In this document: one piece after another, positions 27,480 through 36,910 of the stretch
Numbering within the stretch: position 1 is the stretch's first letter
Layout of the letters: each line of letters begins with the position of its first letter
Assembly (NCBI RefSeq): GCF_014196965.1
Contig: NZ_JACIEQ010000002.1
Span: 310,001 to 374,000, forward strand
Reading direction: 5' to 3'
DNA from: Actibacterium naphthalenivorans
GTDB lineage: Bacteria > Pseudomonadota > Alphaproteobacteria > Rhodobacterales > Rhodobacteraceae
Length of the DNA: 64,000 nucleotides
The notes under the pieces: model-generated
The model's input: the letters and a program-made list of their open reading frames with translations, nothing else
Databases searched by the model: none
What the model was told of the DNA's origin: nothing
Position numbers and translations under genes: made by a program

Positions 27480-28814
27480 TCAAAGGTAATCAGACCGGCT
27501 CAGCCCGTATTTCGCCATCTTCTCGTTCAGGGTGCGGCGCGGCAGGCAAAGCTCTTCCATCACGTTGACGATAGAGCCCCGGTGCCGCCGCATGGTGTTG
27601 TCGATCAGCATCCGTTCGAAGGCTTCCACGTATTCCTTCAGCGGCTTGCCTTCGGTGGTCATCACCGGCTGCGCGTCATCCTCATCGTTGCTCATCAGAA
27701 GCGAGGCGATGGTGCCCGAGCCGCGGCGGCTTTGCAGCACGGCGCGCTCGGCCACGTTGATCAGCTGGCGCACGTTGCCCGGCCAGGGCGCCTGCAAAAG
27801 CTGCGCGGCCTCCTGCGCGCTGACCTCGGGGGCGGCGCAGCCGTATTCCTCGGCGAACTGTTCGCTCAGCCGGGTGAACAGCGTCAGGATGTCCTCGCCG
27901 CGCGCGCGCAGCGGCGGCAGGGTGATCCGCATCGCCGCCAGCCGGAAGAACAGATCGGGGCGCAGCACGTCCTCGCAGGTCTTGCCCTGCTCCTGCAGGT
28001 TCGACACGGCGATGATACGGGTTTCGGGCGGCGATCCCTGATCGTTCAGAAAGGTCACCAGACGCGCCTGCAGCGTGTGCGGCAGCGCCTCGATATCCTC
28101 CAGACACAATGTGCCGCCGCGCGCCTCTTCGACCAGCGGCAGCTCGCCGCCCTCTTCCATCGGGCCGAACATCCGGGTGGCCAGGTCACGCTCTGACAAC
28201 GCCGCGCAGGAAACCTGCACGAACTTCCGCCCGGCGCGCGGGCCGACCGCGTGCAGCGCGTGCGACACCAGCGTCTTGCCGGTGCCTGTCTCGCCGTCGA
28301 TCAGCACATGACCGTCGGCCTGGCCCAGATCCAGGATATCCTCGCGCAGCCGCTCCATCAGCGGCGACGAGCCGATGAGTTTCTTCATCAGCACCTTGCC
28401 ATCCGACAGCTCGCGCCGCAGGGCGCGGTTGTCGAGCGTCATCCGCCGGTTATGGGCGGCACGCTTGGCCAGTTCGGTCATGCGGTCGGGGTTGAACGGC
28501 TTTTCCAGAAAGTCATAGGCGCCCACGCGCATCGCCTCGACCGCCATCGGCACGTCACCATGGCCGGTGATCATGATCACCGGCAGGTTGCTGTCGAGGC
28601 TCATCAGCCGCTTGAGAAAGGCCATGCCATCCATTCCCGGCATGCGGATGTCCGATACCACGATCCCCGGAAAATCGGTTCCGATCACCTTCAGCGCCTC
28701 TTCGGCCGAAGGGTAGGTTTCGGTATCGAACCCCGACAGCGCCAGCCACTGGCTGATCGATTGGCGCATGTCCTGCTCATCGTCCACGATGGCGATCCTG
28801 ATTCCGCGGCTCAT
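27480..28814 (-). CDS. dctD: C4-dicarboxylate response regulator DctD, without GAFTGA
   Basis: A 444-aa NtrC-family regulator: receiver domain with phospho-acceptor Asp55, AAA+ domain with Walker A DGETGTGKT, arginine-finger region and WPGNVRQL, and a C-terminal Fis-type helix-turn-helix ending near SRSDYL. The loop between MFG and the Walker B region reads PMEEGGELPLVEEARGG, so the GAFTGA motif that contacts sigma-54 is absent. It is paired with dctB 23 bp upstream, and together they sense external C4-dicarboxylates. Start 28814 follows GAAGGAAG. Confidence 0.9.
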   Translation of the reverse strand: MSRGIRIAIVDDEQDMRQSISQWLALSGFDTETYPSAEEALKVIGTDFPGIVVSDIRMPGMDGMAFLKRLMSLDSNLPVIMITGHGDVPMAVEAMRVGAYDFLEKPFNPDRMTELAKRAAHNRRMTLDNRALRRELSDGKVLMKKLIGSSPLMERLREDILDLGQADGHVLIDGETGTGKTLVSHALHAVGPRAGRKFVQVSCAALSERDLATRMFGPMEEGGELPLVEEARGGTLCLEDIEALPHTLQARLVTFLNDQGSPPETRIIAVSNLQEQGKTCEDVLRPDLFFRLAAMRITLPPLRARGEDILTLFTRLSEQFAEEYGCAAPEVSAQEAAQLLQAPWPGNVRQLINVAERAVLQSRRGSGTIASLLMSNDEDDAQPVMTTEGKPLKEYVEAFERMLIDNTMRRHRGSIVNVMEELCLPRRTLNEKMAKYGLSRSDYL

Positions 28815-28837
28815 CGCACTTCCTTCGTTTCTTCTGT

Positions 28838-30601
28838 TCATTCCGCTGCCTCGACCTCGTCACTCAGGATGGGCAGTTGTACCTCGAATACCGCGCCGCC
28901 CGACGGCGCGTTCAGCGCGGTCAGACGACCGCCAAGGTCGTTTATTATGCCCGATGAAATTGCAAGCCCCAGGCCGACACCGTCGCCCGGCTGCTTGGTG
29001 GTGTAAAACGGCTCGAACAGCGATTCCAGATCGTCGATCCCGTGGCCGTTGTCGCGCACCGTCAGCGTGGCGGTTTCGCCCGACGACAGGATCAGGTCGA
29101 TCTGCGGATCGTCGGCCATCTTGGTGGCGTCGAGCGCGTTGCGCAGCAGGTTGATGATCACCTGTTCCAGCCGCACCCGATCGACCATCACCATCACCGG
29201 CTGCGGCGGCAATGTGCGGGTGATGGTCACCTTGCGGCGCTTGAGCTGCGGCTCCATCATCGCCAGGGCCGATCCGATACATATCTTGAAATCAATCGCT
29301 TCCACCCGGTCGCCGCCCTTGCGCGCGTAGCTCTTGAGCTGGCGGGTGATCGAGCCCATCCGCTCGATCAGATCGTCGATCCGCAGGAACGAGGCCAGCG
29401 CCTCTTCGTTGCGCTTGCGCTGCAGCAACAGGCGCGCGCCGGCCAGATAGGTTTTCATCGCCGCCAGCGGCTGGTTCAGTTCATGGCTGACGGCGGCCGA
29501 CATCTCTCCCAGCGCCGCCAGCTTGGAGCTTTGGGCCAGCGTCTGTTCGGCCACTTCGAGGTTCTTTTCGGCCTTTTCACGTTCGGCGATTTCCCGCTGC
29601 AGCCGCATGTTCAATGCGCGCAACTCCGCCGATTCCATCTGAAAGAACGCCGAGCGAGACTGGGCCCGCCGCGAGATCAGGTAGAAACCGACCGCCAGCA
29701 ACAGGGCGAATCCCATGATCTCCAGCGACAGAACGCCGTTCACCCGTTCGCGGATCGACGAATAGGTGGTGAAACTGACCAGCCGCCAGCCCTGAAACGG
29801 GATGCGGGCCTCGTTGCGCATCACCGCCTCGCCGAGGATATAGGCATCGGCCGGCAGCGCGGCCCAGTCGGCGGTGGCCTGGATCGCGCGGCGGATGGCG
29901 GAATTGGCCGATTGCGCGGCCAGCGCCTCTTCGACGGTGCGGCCGCGCCAGCGCGGTTCGGTCGCAAGAATGATCCGGCCTTCGCTGTCGGTGATCATCA
30001 CCGCGTCGGAAATGCCGGCCCAGCTTTGTTCGAACTTGGCCAGATCGACGGCCACGGCGATGACGCCCACATTCTCGCGCTCGCTGATCACGCGGCGCGA
30101 ATAGGTGAAATCCATCACCCCGGTTTCATTCTGCTCGGCGGTGAAAACCGTGTCATTGGCGCGCAACGCCTCAACAAAGAAATGTGCGCCGCGCAGATTG
30201 GCGCCCAGAAGTGAACGATCCGTGGCCGATACCACCCGCCCCGAGGCATCCAGCAGCATCATCGAGGCGGCGCCGATCTCCTCCAGATAGGAAATCAGGC
30301 GCTGCGAACTTTGCGAAAAATCGTTGGAGTTCAGCGCCCCGATCAGCGTCGGGTCACGCGACAGGAGCAGCGGCACGACAGAGGCGCGCTGCAGCTCTGA
30401 CAGCACGTTGCCGGAATAAAGCGCCAGCCGTACCTCGGCCCGGTTGCGGGTCGCGGCGGTGAACCGTTCGGTCAGCCAGGTGTTGGTGATCCAGACGAGC
30501 GCGACGGCAAACAGGAAAAACCCGATCAGAATGGCGCGCACGCGCCAACCTTTTCCGCTTTTCAGCATCTTTTGTTCTGTCGGTTTGCCGGTCTCTGACA
30601 T
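28838..30601 (-). CDS. dctB: C4-dicarboxylate sensor histidine kinase DctB
   Basis: A 587-aa membrane kinase. Two helices (about 23-43 and 290-310) bracket a ~250-residue periplasmic double-PDC sensor, with the ligand-loop region LLGANLRGAHFFVEAL. A coiled coil (ELRALNMRLQREIAEREKAEK) leads to the His box AAVSHELNQPLAAMKTY, then the N box LLRNALDATKMA and the G boxes DNGHGI and GDGVGLGLAISSG. No dicarboxylate transporter gene lies within the window. The ATG is seven bases after a -10 box, so the mRNA may be leaderless. Confidence 0.9.
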   Translation of the reverse strand: MSETGKPTEQKMLKSGKGWRVRAILIGFFLFAVALVWITNTWLTERFTAATRNRAEVRLALYSGNVLSELQRASVVPLLLSRDPTLIGALNSNDFSQSSQRLISYLEEIGAASMMLLDASGRVVSATDRSLLGANLRGAHFFVEALRANDTVFTAEQNETGVMDFTYSRRVISERENVGVIAVAVDLAKFEQSWAGISDAVMITDSEGRIILATEPRWRGRTVEEALAAQSANSAIRRAIQATADWAALPADAYILGEAVMRNEARIPFQGWRLVSFTTYSSIRERVNGVLSLEIMGFALLLAVGFYLISRRAQSRSAFFQMESAELRALNMRLQREIAEREKAEKNLEVAEQTLAQSSKLAALGEMSAAVSHELNQPLAAMKTYLAGARLLLQRKRNEEALASFLRIDDLIERMGSITRQLKSYARKGGDRVEAIDFKICIGSALAMMEPQLKRRKVTITRTLPPQPVMVMVDRVRLEQVIINLLRNALDATKMADDPQIDLILSSGETATLTVRDNGHGIDDLESLFEPFYTTKQPGDGVGLGLAISSGIINDLGGRLTALNAPSGGAVFEVQLPILSDEVEAAE

Positions 30602-30607
30602 GCACAG

Positions 30608-30636
30608 AGTTTATGCATCGCGGCAGGCGCGAACAA
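30608..30636 (-). promoter_or_regulatory. Candidate leaderless promoter of dctBD
   Basis: Minus strand TTGTTC (30631-30636), 17 bp, TAAACT (30608-30613), then six bases and the dctB ATG. A hairpin GCGGGCGC/GCGCCTGC with one G-U pair overlaps the -35 box and may end purQ transcripts. Confidence 0.5.
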
Positions 30637-30647
30637 GCGCCCGCGGC

Positions 30648-31322
30648 TCAGGCCGGCGCCATCCTGTTGGCAAGTGCGCGAAAAAGCGCCGCACCGTCAG
30701 TGCCGCCGAGCGCCGGATCGGCGATCCGCTCGGGGTGGGGCATCATCCCCAGCACCCGCCGGTTTTCGCTCAGCACACCGGCGATATCTGCGACAGAGCC
30801 GTTGGGATTGTCGAGATAGGTGAGGGCCACCCGGTCTTCGGCCTGCAATCTCGCGACCGTTTGCGCATCGGCGGTGTAGTTGCCGTCATGATGGGCGATC
30901 GGAATGTTGATCCGCTGTTTCGCCTCATAGCCTGCGGAAAAGGCGCTGTCGGTGGTTTCCACCTGCAGCGGCACGGTCTTGCAGATGTATTTCAGCCCCG
31001 CGTTGCGCAGCAGCGCGCCGGGCAGCAGGCCGGTTTCGGTCAGCACCTGAAAGCCGTTGCAGACCCCCAGCACATAGCCGCCCCGATTGGCGAAATCGAC
31101 GATCGCGCGGGCAATCGGAGAGCGCGCGGCGATCGCGCCGCAGCGCAGGTAATCGCCAAAGGAGAACCCGCCGGGGATGGCCACCAGATCCAGCCCTTCG
31201 GGCAGGCTGGTTTCCTTGTGCCAGACGATCCGCGTCTGGGCATTGCCCGCGACCTGATCCAAGGCAACGGCCATGTCGCGGTCGCAGTTGGAGCCGGGGA
31301 ACTGAATGACCGCGGCGCGCAT
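30648..31322 (-). CDS. purQ: Phosphoribosylformylglycinamidine synthase, glutaminase subunit
   Basis: A 224-aa class I glutamine amidotransferase that supplies ammonia to PurL in purine synthesis. The nucleophile is Cys88 in [13 protein letters not shown]; the oxyanion segment [13 protein letters not shown] and the C-terminal His/Glu region MMPHPERI are present. The start at 31322 shares one base with the purS stop (TGATG), so the two are coupled. PurS-PurQ-small PurL is the three-part form of the enzyme; purL is outside the window. Confidence 0.96.
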   Translation of the reverse strand: MRAAVIQFPGSNCDRDMAVALDQVAGNAQTRIVWHKETSLPEGLDLVAIPGGFSFGDYLRCGAIAARSPIARAIVDFANRGGYVLGVCNGFQVLTETGLLPGALLRNAGLKYICKTVPLQVETTDSAFSAGYEAKQRINIPIAHHDGNYTADAQTVARLQAEDRVALTYLDNPNGSVADIAGVLSENRRVLGMMPHPERIADPALGGTDGAALFRALANRMAPA

Positions 31323-31561
31323 CAGGCGATCTCCACCGCGTAGCTTTCGATCACCGTGTTCGCCAGCAGCTTTTCGCACATATCGGTGACGGTGGCCTCG
31401 GCCTTGCCCGCGTCGGTCTCGGCCAGTTCCAGCTCGATCACCTTGCCCTGGCGCACGCTTTCCACCCCGTCGAAGCCGAGGGTCTCCAGCGCGTGGCGCA
31501 CTGCCTCGCCCTGCGGATCCAGAACGCCCTGTTTCAGCATGACTTGTACGCGCGCCTTCAT
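31322..31561 (-). CDS. purS: Phosphoribosylformylglycinamidine synthase subunit PurS
   Basis: A 79-aa protein, normal for Pur[26 protein letters not shown], the [13 protein letters not shown] turn and a C-terminal IESYAVEI strand. It bridges PurQ and PurL. AGGGGGCAGG provides the ribosome site before ATG 31561. It is downstream of the terminator that follows the VPLPA-CTERM gene, so it needs its own promoter or readthrough. Confidence 0.95.
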   Translation of the reverse strand: MKARVQVMLKQGVLDPQGEAVRHALETLGFDGVESVRQGKVIELELAETDAGKAEATVTDMCEKLLANTVIESYAVEIA

Positions 31562-31632
31562 CGGCCTGCCCCCTTGGTGACTCTGTTCACCGGCTGAATA
31601 CTTGTCTGCCCGCCCTCCGGCAAGAGCCACGC

Positions 31633-31663
31633 AAAAAGAAACCCGCGCCTTGTGGGGCGCGGG
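31633..31663 (-). terminator. Intrinsic terminator after the VPLPA-CTERM gene
   Basis: On the minus strand CCCGCGCC-CCACAA-GGCGCGGG followed by TTTCTTTTT. It lies 23 bases past the stop of the surface-protein gene and separates it from purS. Confidence 0.85.
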
Positions 31664-31685
31664 CAACCTCGTCTTCGGGCCGCAA

Positions 31686-32309
31686 TCAGCCGCGCCGGCG
31701 CTTGCGCACGAAGCCCAGCAGCCCCAGCGCCCCGATCAGAAGCGGCGCGCCGGCCGGCAGCGGAACCGCGGCGGTGTTGATCGTCAGCTTCGAGAAATCG
31801 ACGCCGATGCCGTTGCCCCGGAACCGGCGGTCGCCGGTTGCCACTGCGAAGATACCGACCTCGAGCAGCCCGTCGCTCAGCAATGCGGGATCGACGAACA
31901 TGCTGCGCACCGTCACCGCGCTGGGCAGCGCGCCCGAGGCGCCCCGCCACACCGTATCATCCTGCAGGATGCCGTCAAAATAGATGTCGAGCGTATCGAC
32001 CGGGTTGAACGCGGGCGAATCGTGATCGAAAATACCGATCTCGATCGAAGCGGACACCGGCGCCGCGCTATTCAGCGAAAACGCGTGGCTGTATTCGACC
32101 GAACCGAAGGTGCGGAACGGATCGGAGCCCACGAAGATGTTGAACGGTGCCGGATCGCCGGCAGACGCGGCTTCGAAATCCGTGACCCAAAGCGGTGCCG
32201 TGCCATCGGCGAAATCCTGATCACCGATCATATCCACGACCGTGGCCGAAGCCGCGGCCGCACAGAGGGAGAATGCCGCCGAGGCAGCAAGTGTCTTTAG
32301 CAGTGTCAT
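31686..32309 (-). CDS. VPLPA-CTERM surface protein, exosortase-type substrate
   Basis: A 207-aa secreted protein. A signal peptide (LLKTLAASAAFSLCAAAASA) is followed by a beta-rich domain, and then a C-terminal sorting signal: VPLPAGAPLLIGALGLLGFVRKRRR, that is VPLPA (shown here in pieces: VPLPAGAP, a hydrophobic helix, RKRRR). VPLPA-CTERM tails occur in Rhodobacterales that carry a matching sorting enzyme. A very strong GAGGAGGT precedes ATG 32309. The function of the mature domain is unknown. Its place between purS and purC, with its own terminator, suggests insertion of an independent unit. Confidence 0.8.
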   Translation of the reverse strand: MTLLKTLAASAAFSLCAAAASATVVDMIGDQDFADGTAPLWVTDFEAASAGDPAPFNIFVGSDPFRTFGSVEYSHAFSLNSAAPVSASIEIGIFDHDSPAFNPVDTLDIYFDGILQDDTVWRGASGALPSAVTVRSMFVDPALLSDGLLEVGIFAVATGDRRFRGNGIGVDFSKLTINTAAVPLPAGAPLLIGALGLLGFVRKRRRG

Positions 32310-32357
32310 TGAATTACCTCCTCATACTCTTCATGCGCGCCTGAAACAAAACGCCAA

Positions 32358-32377
32358 TTGCGATATGCCAATCGCAA
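32358..32377. promoter_or_regulatory. Palindromic candidate operator upstream of the VPLPA-CTERM gene
   Basis: TTGCGAT-ATGCCA-ATCGCAA is a perfect seven-base inverted repeat with six-base spacer, centred about 58 bp upstream of the start codon in an otherwise AT-rich region. It may bind a dimeric regulator; its half-sites and spacing do not match FNR or Nnr boxes. Confidence 0.35.
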
Positions 32378-32460
32378 CATCATGCCGTCTTCCTGGCACA
32401 AAGTTAATACATGTTAATAGAAACCACTGTTGCCGCGAGGGAAACAGAAAGTTTCGTGTT

Positions 32461-33222
32461 TTAGTTGATCAGTGTCGGTTTCGTCGCGTGGGTGACGTTC
32501 GACGGCAACACGCCCAGGCGCCGGGCCACTTCGGTATAGGCGTCGGTCAGATTGCCCAGATCGCGGCGGAACACGTCCTTGTCGAGTTTCTGGCCGGTCT
32601 TGATGTCCCACAGCCGGCAGCTGTCGGGGCTGATCTCGTCGGCCACCACGAGGCGCATGTAATCGCCGTCATAGACGCGCCCGATCTCGATCTTGAAATC
32701 CACCAGCTTGATGCCGACGCCATACATGACCCCCGACAGGAAGTCGTTCACCCGCAGCGCCAGCGCGACGATATCGTCCATGTCCTGCTGCGAGGCCCAG
32801 CCGAAGGCAATGATGTATTCCTCGGGCACCAGCGGGTCGCCCAGCTTGTCGTCCTTGTAGGAAAACTCGACGATCGGCCGCGGCAGCGCCGCCCCCTCCT
32901 CCAGCCCCAGCCGCTTGGCCATGGAGCCGGCGGCGAAATTGCGCACGATGATTTCCAGCGGAATGATCTCGACCGCGCGGATCAGCTGTTCGCGCATGTT
33001 GATCCGCTTGATGAAATGGGTCGGCACGCCGATCGCGTTGAGCCCGGTCATGAAATATTCGCTCAGCCGGTTGTTCAGCACGCCCTTGCCTTCGATCGTC
33101 GCCTTCTTCTCGGCGTTGAACGCGGTGGCATCATCCTTGAAATACTGCACGAGGGTGCCGGGCTCTGGGCCTTCGTAAAGGATCTTCGCCTTGCCTTCGT
33201 AGATTTTTTTGCGCCGTGCCAT
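32461..33222 (-). CDS. purC: SAICAR synthetase
   Basis: A 253-aa enzyme joining CAIR and aspartate in purine synthesis. ATG 33222 gives [20 protein letters not shown], the normal N-terminus with the ATP-binding [16 protein letters not shown]-type and [10 protein letters not shown] segments, and the SPDSCRLWD motif, are all present. GGAGTTT precedes the start. A longer frame upstream is not conserved in character. Confidence 0.96.
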   Translation of the reverse strand: MARRKKIYEGKAKILYEGPEPGTLVQYFKDDATAFNAEKKATIEGKGVLNNRLSEYFMTGLNAIGVPTHFIKRINMREQLIRAVEIIPLEIIVRNFAAGSMAKRLGLEEGAALPRPIVEFSYKDDKLGDPLVPEEYIIAFGWASQQDMDDIVALALRVNDFLSGVMYGVGIKLVDFKIEIGRVYDGDYMRLVVADEISPDSCRLWDIKTGQKLDKDVFRRDLGNLTDAYTEVARRLGVLPSNVTHATKPTLIN

Positions 33223-33278
33223 GGAAACTCCGATCTTCGGGCGCGATGGGCCGCAATGCCCCGCCCGCATTTTCATTT

Positions 33279-33307
33279 CTCTTATGCCAAGGCCGCCCTC
33301 AGGGCAA
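33279..33307 (-). promoter_or_regulatory. Candidate promoter of purC
   Basis: Minus strand TTGCCC (33302-33307), 17 bp, TAAGAG (33279-33284); leader about 50 bases. Confidence 0.45.
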
Positions 33308-33429
33308 GGCGGCCCGGAATTGCGACGATTCAGCGGGGTTTTGGTCCGATGGTAGCGCCCACGGCCCCTAGGCAGCGCCGCCGCGATACCTTAAAACCGG
33401 CGCGACAGGATTCTGGAGGACCAAGGCCG

Positions 33430-33744
33430 ATGACCACCTTCGACGATCGCGAAAACGCGTTTGAGAACAAGTTCGCCCATGACGAAGAAATGAAGTTCAA
33501 GGCGCAGGCGCGCGCAAACAAGCTGCTGGGCCTGTGGGCCGCCGAACTGATGGGCTTGTCCGGCGAAGAGGCCGCGGAATATGCCAAATCCGTGGTCAAG
33601 GCCGATTTCGAAGAAGCCGGCCATGAAGACGTGTTCCGCAAGGTGGCCGGCGATCTGGGCGACAAGGCCGATGAGCGCACCATCCGCACCCGGATGGTCG
33701 AGGTTCTGGCCGAAGCCAAGGCGCAGCTCATGACCGAACTCTGA
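33430..33744 (+). CDS. F1Fo-ATPase inhibitor zeta subunit (DUF1476)
   Basis: A 104-aa, largely helical protein of the DUF1476 family. In Paracoccus denitrificans the family member is the zeta subunit, which blocks ATP hydrolysis by the F1 motor with its N-terminal segment. The conserved N-terminus FDDRENAFENKFAHDEE, with the following KFKAQARANKLLGLWAA, is intact, so inhibition is likely retained. GGAGG lies 14 bases upstream of ATG 33430. It is monocistronic, with a terminator right behind it. Confidence 0.92.
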   Translation: MTTFDDRENAFENKFAHDEEMKFKAQARANKLLGLWAAELMGLSGEEAAEYAKSVVKADFEEAGHEDVFRKVAGDLGDKADERTIRTRMVEVLAEAKAQLMTEL

Positions 33745-33802
33745 TCCGCCACGGCGGATCGCAGTTGTAACGCGCCCGGCCGCTCCGGGCGCGTTTATTT
33801 TT
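33743..33802 (+). terminator. Hairpin plus intrinsic terminator after the zeta-subunit gene
   Basis: A first small hairpin GATCCGCC/GGCGGATC (33743-33760) overlaps the stop codon, followed by CGCGCCCGG-CCGCT-CCGGGCGCG (33771-33793) and TTTATTTTT. The second is a strong rightward terminator. Confidence 0.85.
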
Positions 33803-33880
33803 GCGCAAAATTCGAACTGTTAAGCCGATCTGCGGATCTGCCGCGCTACCCCTGCGCGATCACAGACGGGTGGAGGGACC

Positions 33881-35782
33881 ATGCCGACAGATGCCTCGGG
33901 CATGCAAATCACTGCGAACGGGCCGCTGCGCGGCGGCAAAACCCTGCTGCGGCGGGCGGCGCCGCTGATCATTGCCGGGCTTTTCGTTCTGGTGATGCAG
34001 GACCGGCTGAGCGGGATCGACCGGGCCGAGGTGATGCAGGGCCTGCGCGCCATTTCGGCCGGCCAGTGGGCGCAGGCGATGCTGGCCACCGCGCTCAGCT
34101 TCTGGGCGGTGGCCCGATATGACGGGCTGTTGCACGGGCTTCTGGGCACTGGCGTGCCCGCCCGCGCGGCCCGGCTGAGCGGGGCATCGGCGATCGCGGT
34201 CAGCCAGACGCTGGGCTTTGGCATCGTCAGCGGCACGCTGGTGCGCTGGCGGATGCTGCCCGGATTGGGATCGGCGGGCGCGGCGCGGCTTTCGGCGTTG
34301 GTGGCCGCCTCTTTCCTGGCTGGCTGGGCGGTGTTCACGGCGCTGGTTCTGGTGGTTCGGCCCGCGCCGGTGGCCTGGCTGGGGCCGTTCCAATGGGGCG
34401 TGCTGGCCGCTGCGGCCGGCGCGGTCATGCTCTCGCTCTGCGCGCCGCGGCTGGTGCTGTTCGGGCGGGCGCTTCGGCTTCCCAGCCTGCGGGCGATGGG
34501 CACGCTGCTGGCGCTGACGGCGCTTGATTGCCTGGCCGCCGGCGCCGCGCTTTATGCCGTGCTGCCGCCGGGCACCGCCCCCGGTTTCGCTCTGTTTCTG
34601 CCCGCCTTTCTGATTGCGCTCGGCGCCGGGCTGTTGTCGGGCACCCCCGGCGGCGTCGGCCCGTTCGAGGTGACGCTGCTGGCGCTGCTGCCGCAGGCGG
34701 ACAATGCCGCGCTGCTGGGCGGGGTTCTGGTCTGGCGCGCGGTCTATTACGCCCTGCCCTCCTGCCTTGGCGCCGCCGCCTGCGCGCGCGGCCGGGTGGC
34801 GGAGGGCGAGCGCGACAAGCCCGGCCGGCCCCTGACGCCCCAGAGCCTGACGCAGGGCCAGCGCGGCACCCTGTTCAACGCGCCGCGGGCCGAGGCGCAG
34901 CTTGCCTATCAGGGCGACAAGCGGCTTCTGGCCGACGGGCGCGACCGACCCGAATGGGTGATCGCCCGGACCGGGCAAACCCTGGTCGCGCTGGGCGAGC
35001 CGCTCTTGGGCGATCATGGCCCGGCGCTGGACAGGCTGATCACCCATGCCCGCGCCGCCTATCGCGCGCCCTGCCTCTACAAATGCAGCGCGAGGATGGC
35101 TGCGGTGGCGCGCCGGCGCGGCTTCGCCGCCCTGCCGATCGCGCGCGAGGCCCGTCTTGTGCCCGCGTCCTTCGCGGTGCAGGCGCCGGGTTGCCGGCAG
35201 TTGCGGCGCAAGCTGCGCAAGGCCGAGCAGGCCGGGCTGCGGATCGAGGCGCCGCGCCACCTGCCGATCGCACGGATGCGGGCGGTCAACGCCGCGTGGT
35301 GCGCGGAAAACGGCGGCGCGCGCGGCTTTTCGATGGGTATGTTCTGCCCCCGTCACCTTGCCCGGCAGCGGGTCTTTCTGGCCTGGATCGGCGATGATCT
35401 GATCGGCTTTGCCAGCTTTCACGTCGGCGCGCGCGAACAGACGCTGGATCTGATGCGCCAGCGCGGCGATGCGCCAGACGGCACGATGCACGCGCTGATC
35501 GCGGCCGCCATCGCGCGGGCGGCGGCCGAGGGCTGCCCGCGCCTGTCTCTGGCGGCCGTCCCCTACGACGGGCCGCTGGCCAGCGCGGTGCTGGCCCGTT
35601 TGCGGCACCGGCTGGCGCCCGCCGGCCTGCGCCAGTTCAAATCCGCCTTCGCGCCGGAGTGGGAAACGCTTTATATCGCCGCGCCCTCTCGTCTGGCGCT
35701 GGCCGTGGCCGGGGCGGAGATCGCGCGCGAGATCCTGCGCCCGCCCGCCGAGCCGGGCCAATATGCGCCTGCTTCAAGATGA
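33881..35782 (+). CDS. Short MprF-like lysylphosphatidylglycerol synthase/flippase
   Basis: A 633-aa protein. The N-terminal half has about eight membrane helices with the family segment LLSGTPGGVGPFEVTLLALLP (in parts SGTPGGVGPFEV), and the C-terminal half is a DUF2156/GNAT-like aminoacyl transferase (for example GLRIEAPRHLPIA, LIGFASFHVG, LRQFKSAFAPEWE). MprF and LpiA use aminoacyl-tRNA to put Lys or Ala on phosphatidylglycerol, lowering surface charge. Typical MprF is near 850 aa with up to fourteen helices, so the membrane part is shortened. The amino acid transferred cannot be read from sequence. Confidence 0.82.
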   Translation: MPTDASGMQITANGPLRGGKTLLRRAAPLIIAGLFVLVMQDRLSGIDRAEVMQGLRAISAGQWAQAMLATALSFWAVARYDGLLHGLLGTGVPARAARLSGASAIAVSQTLGFGIVSGTLVRWRMLPGLGSAGAARLSALVAASFLAGWAVFTALVLVVRPAPVAWLGPFQWGVLAAAAGAVMLSLCAPRLVLFGRALRLPSLRAMGTLLALTALDCLAAGAALYAVLPPGTAPGFALFLPAFLIALGAGLLSGTPGGVGPFEVTLLALLPQADNAALLGGVLVWRAVYYALPSCLGAAACARGRVAEGERDKPGRPLTPQSLTQGQRGTLFNAPRAEAQLAYQGDKRLLADGRDRPEWVIARTGQTLVALGEPLLGDHGPALDRLITHARAAYRAPCLYKCSARMAAVARRRGFAALPIAREARLVPASFAVQAPGCRQLRRKLRKAEQAGLRIEAPRHLPIARMRAVNAAWCAENGGARGFSMGMFCPRHLARQRVFLAWIGDDLIGFASFHVGAREQTLDLMRQRGDAPDGTMHALIAAAIARAAAEGCPRLSLAAVPYDGPLASAVLARLRHRLAPAGLRQFKSAFAPEWETLYIAAPSRLALAVAGAEIAREILRPPAEPGQYAPASR

Positions 35783-35804
35783 TTATGACCATTAAGAGTT
35801 TGCG

Positions 35805-35867
35805 AAACCGCCGCGATCATGGCACCTGTCGCGCGAATGGGCGGCCTGAACCGCCCTTTGTGTGTTT
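35805..35867 (+). promoter_or_regulatory. Possible attenuator in the leader of the homocysteine methyltransferase gene
   Basis: GGGCGG-CCTGAA-CCGCCC (35839-35856) followed by a T-rich tract (TTTGTGTGTTT) looks like a terminator located before the coding region. An upstream ACCGCC (35807-35812) duplicates the 3' arm and could pair with GGGCGG instead, giving two mutually exclusive folds. No known riboswitch consensus was recognised. Confidence 0.35.
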
Positions 35868-35884
35868 CCGAAAGGACGTGACAA

Positions 35885-36895
<1,011 letters not shown>

Positions 36896-36910
36896 AACGG
36901 CGCAGCCATG

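Noticed and set aside
32358-32377. FNR or Nnr box upstream of the VPLPA-CTERM gene
   Set aside because: The half-sites TTGCGAT/ATCGCAA are six bases apart, leaving ten bases between TTGCG and CGCAA instead of four, so the spacing is wrong.
35783-35884. SAM-II or SAM/SAH riboswitch before the homocysteine methyltransferase gene
   Set aside because: I could not find the conserved cores of either class; only a terminator-like hairpin with a competing arm is supported.
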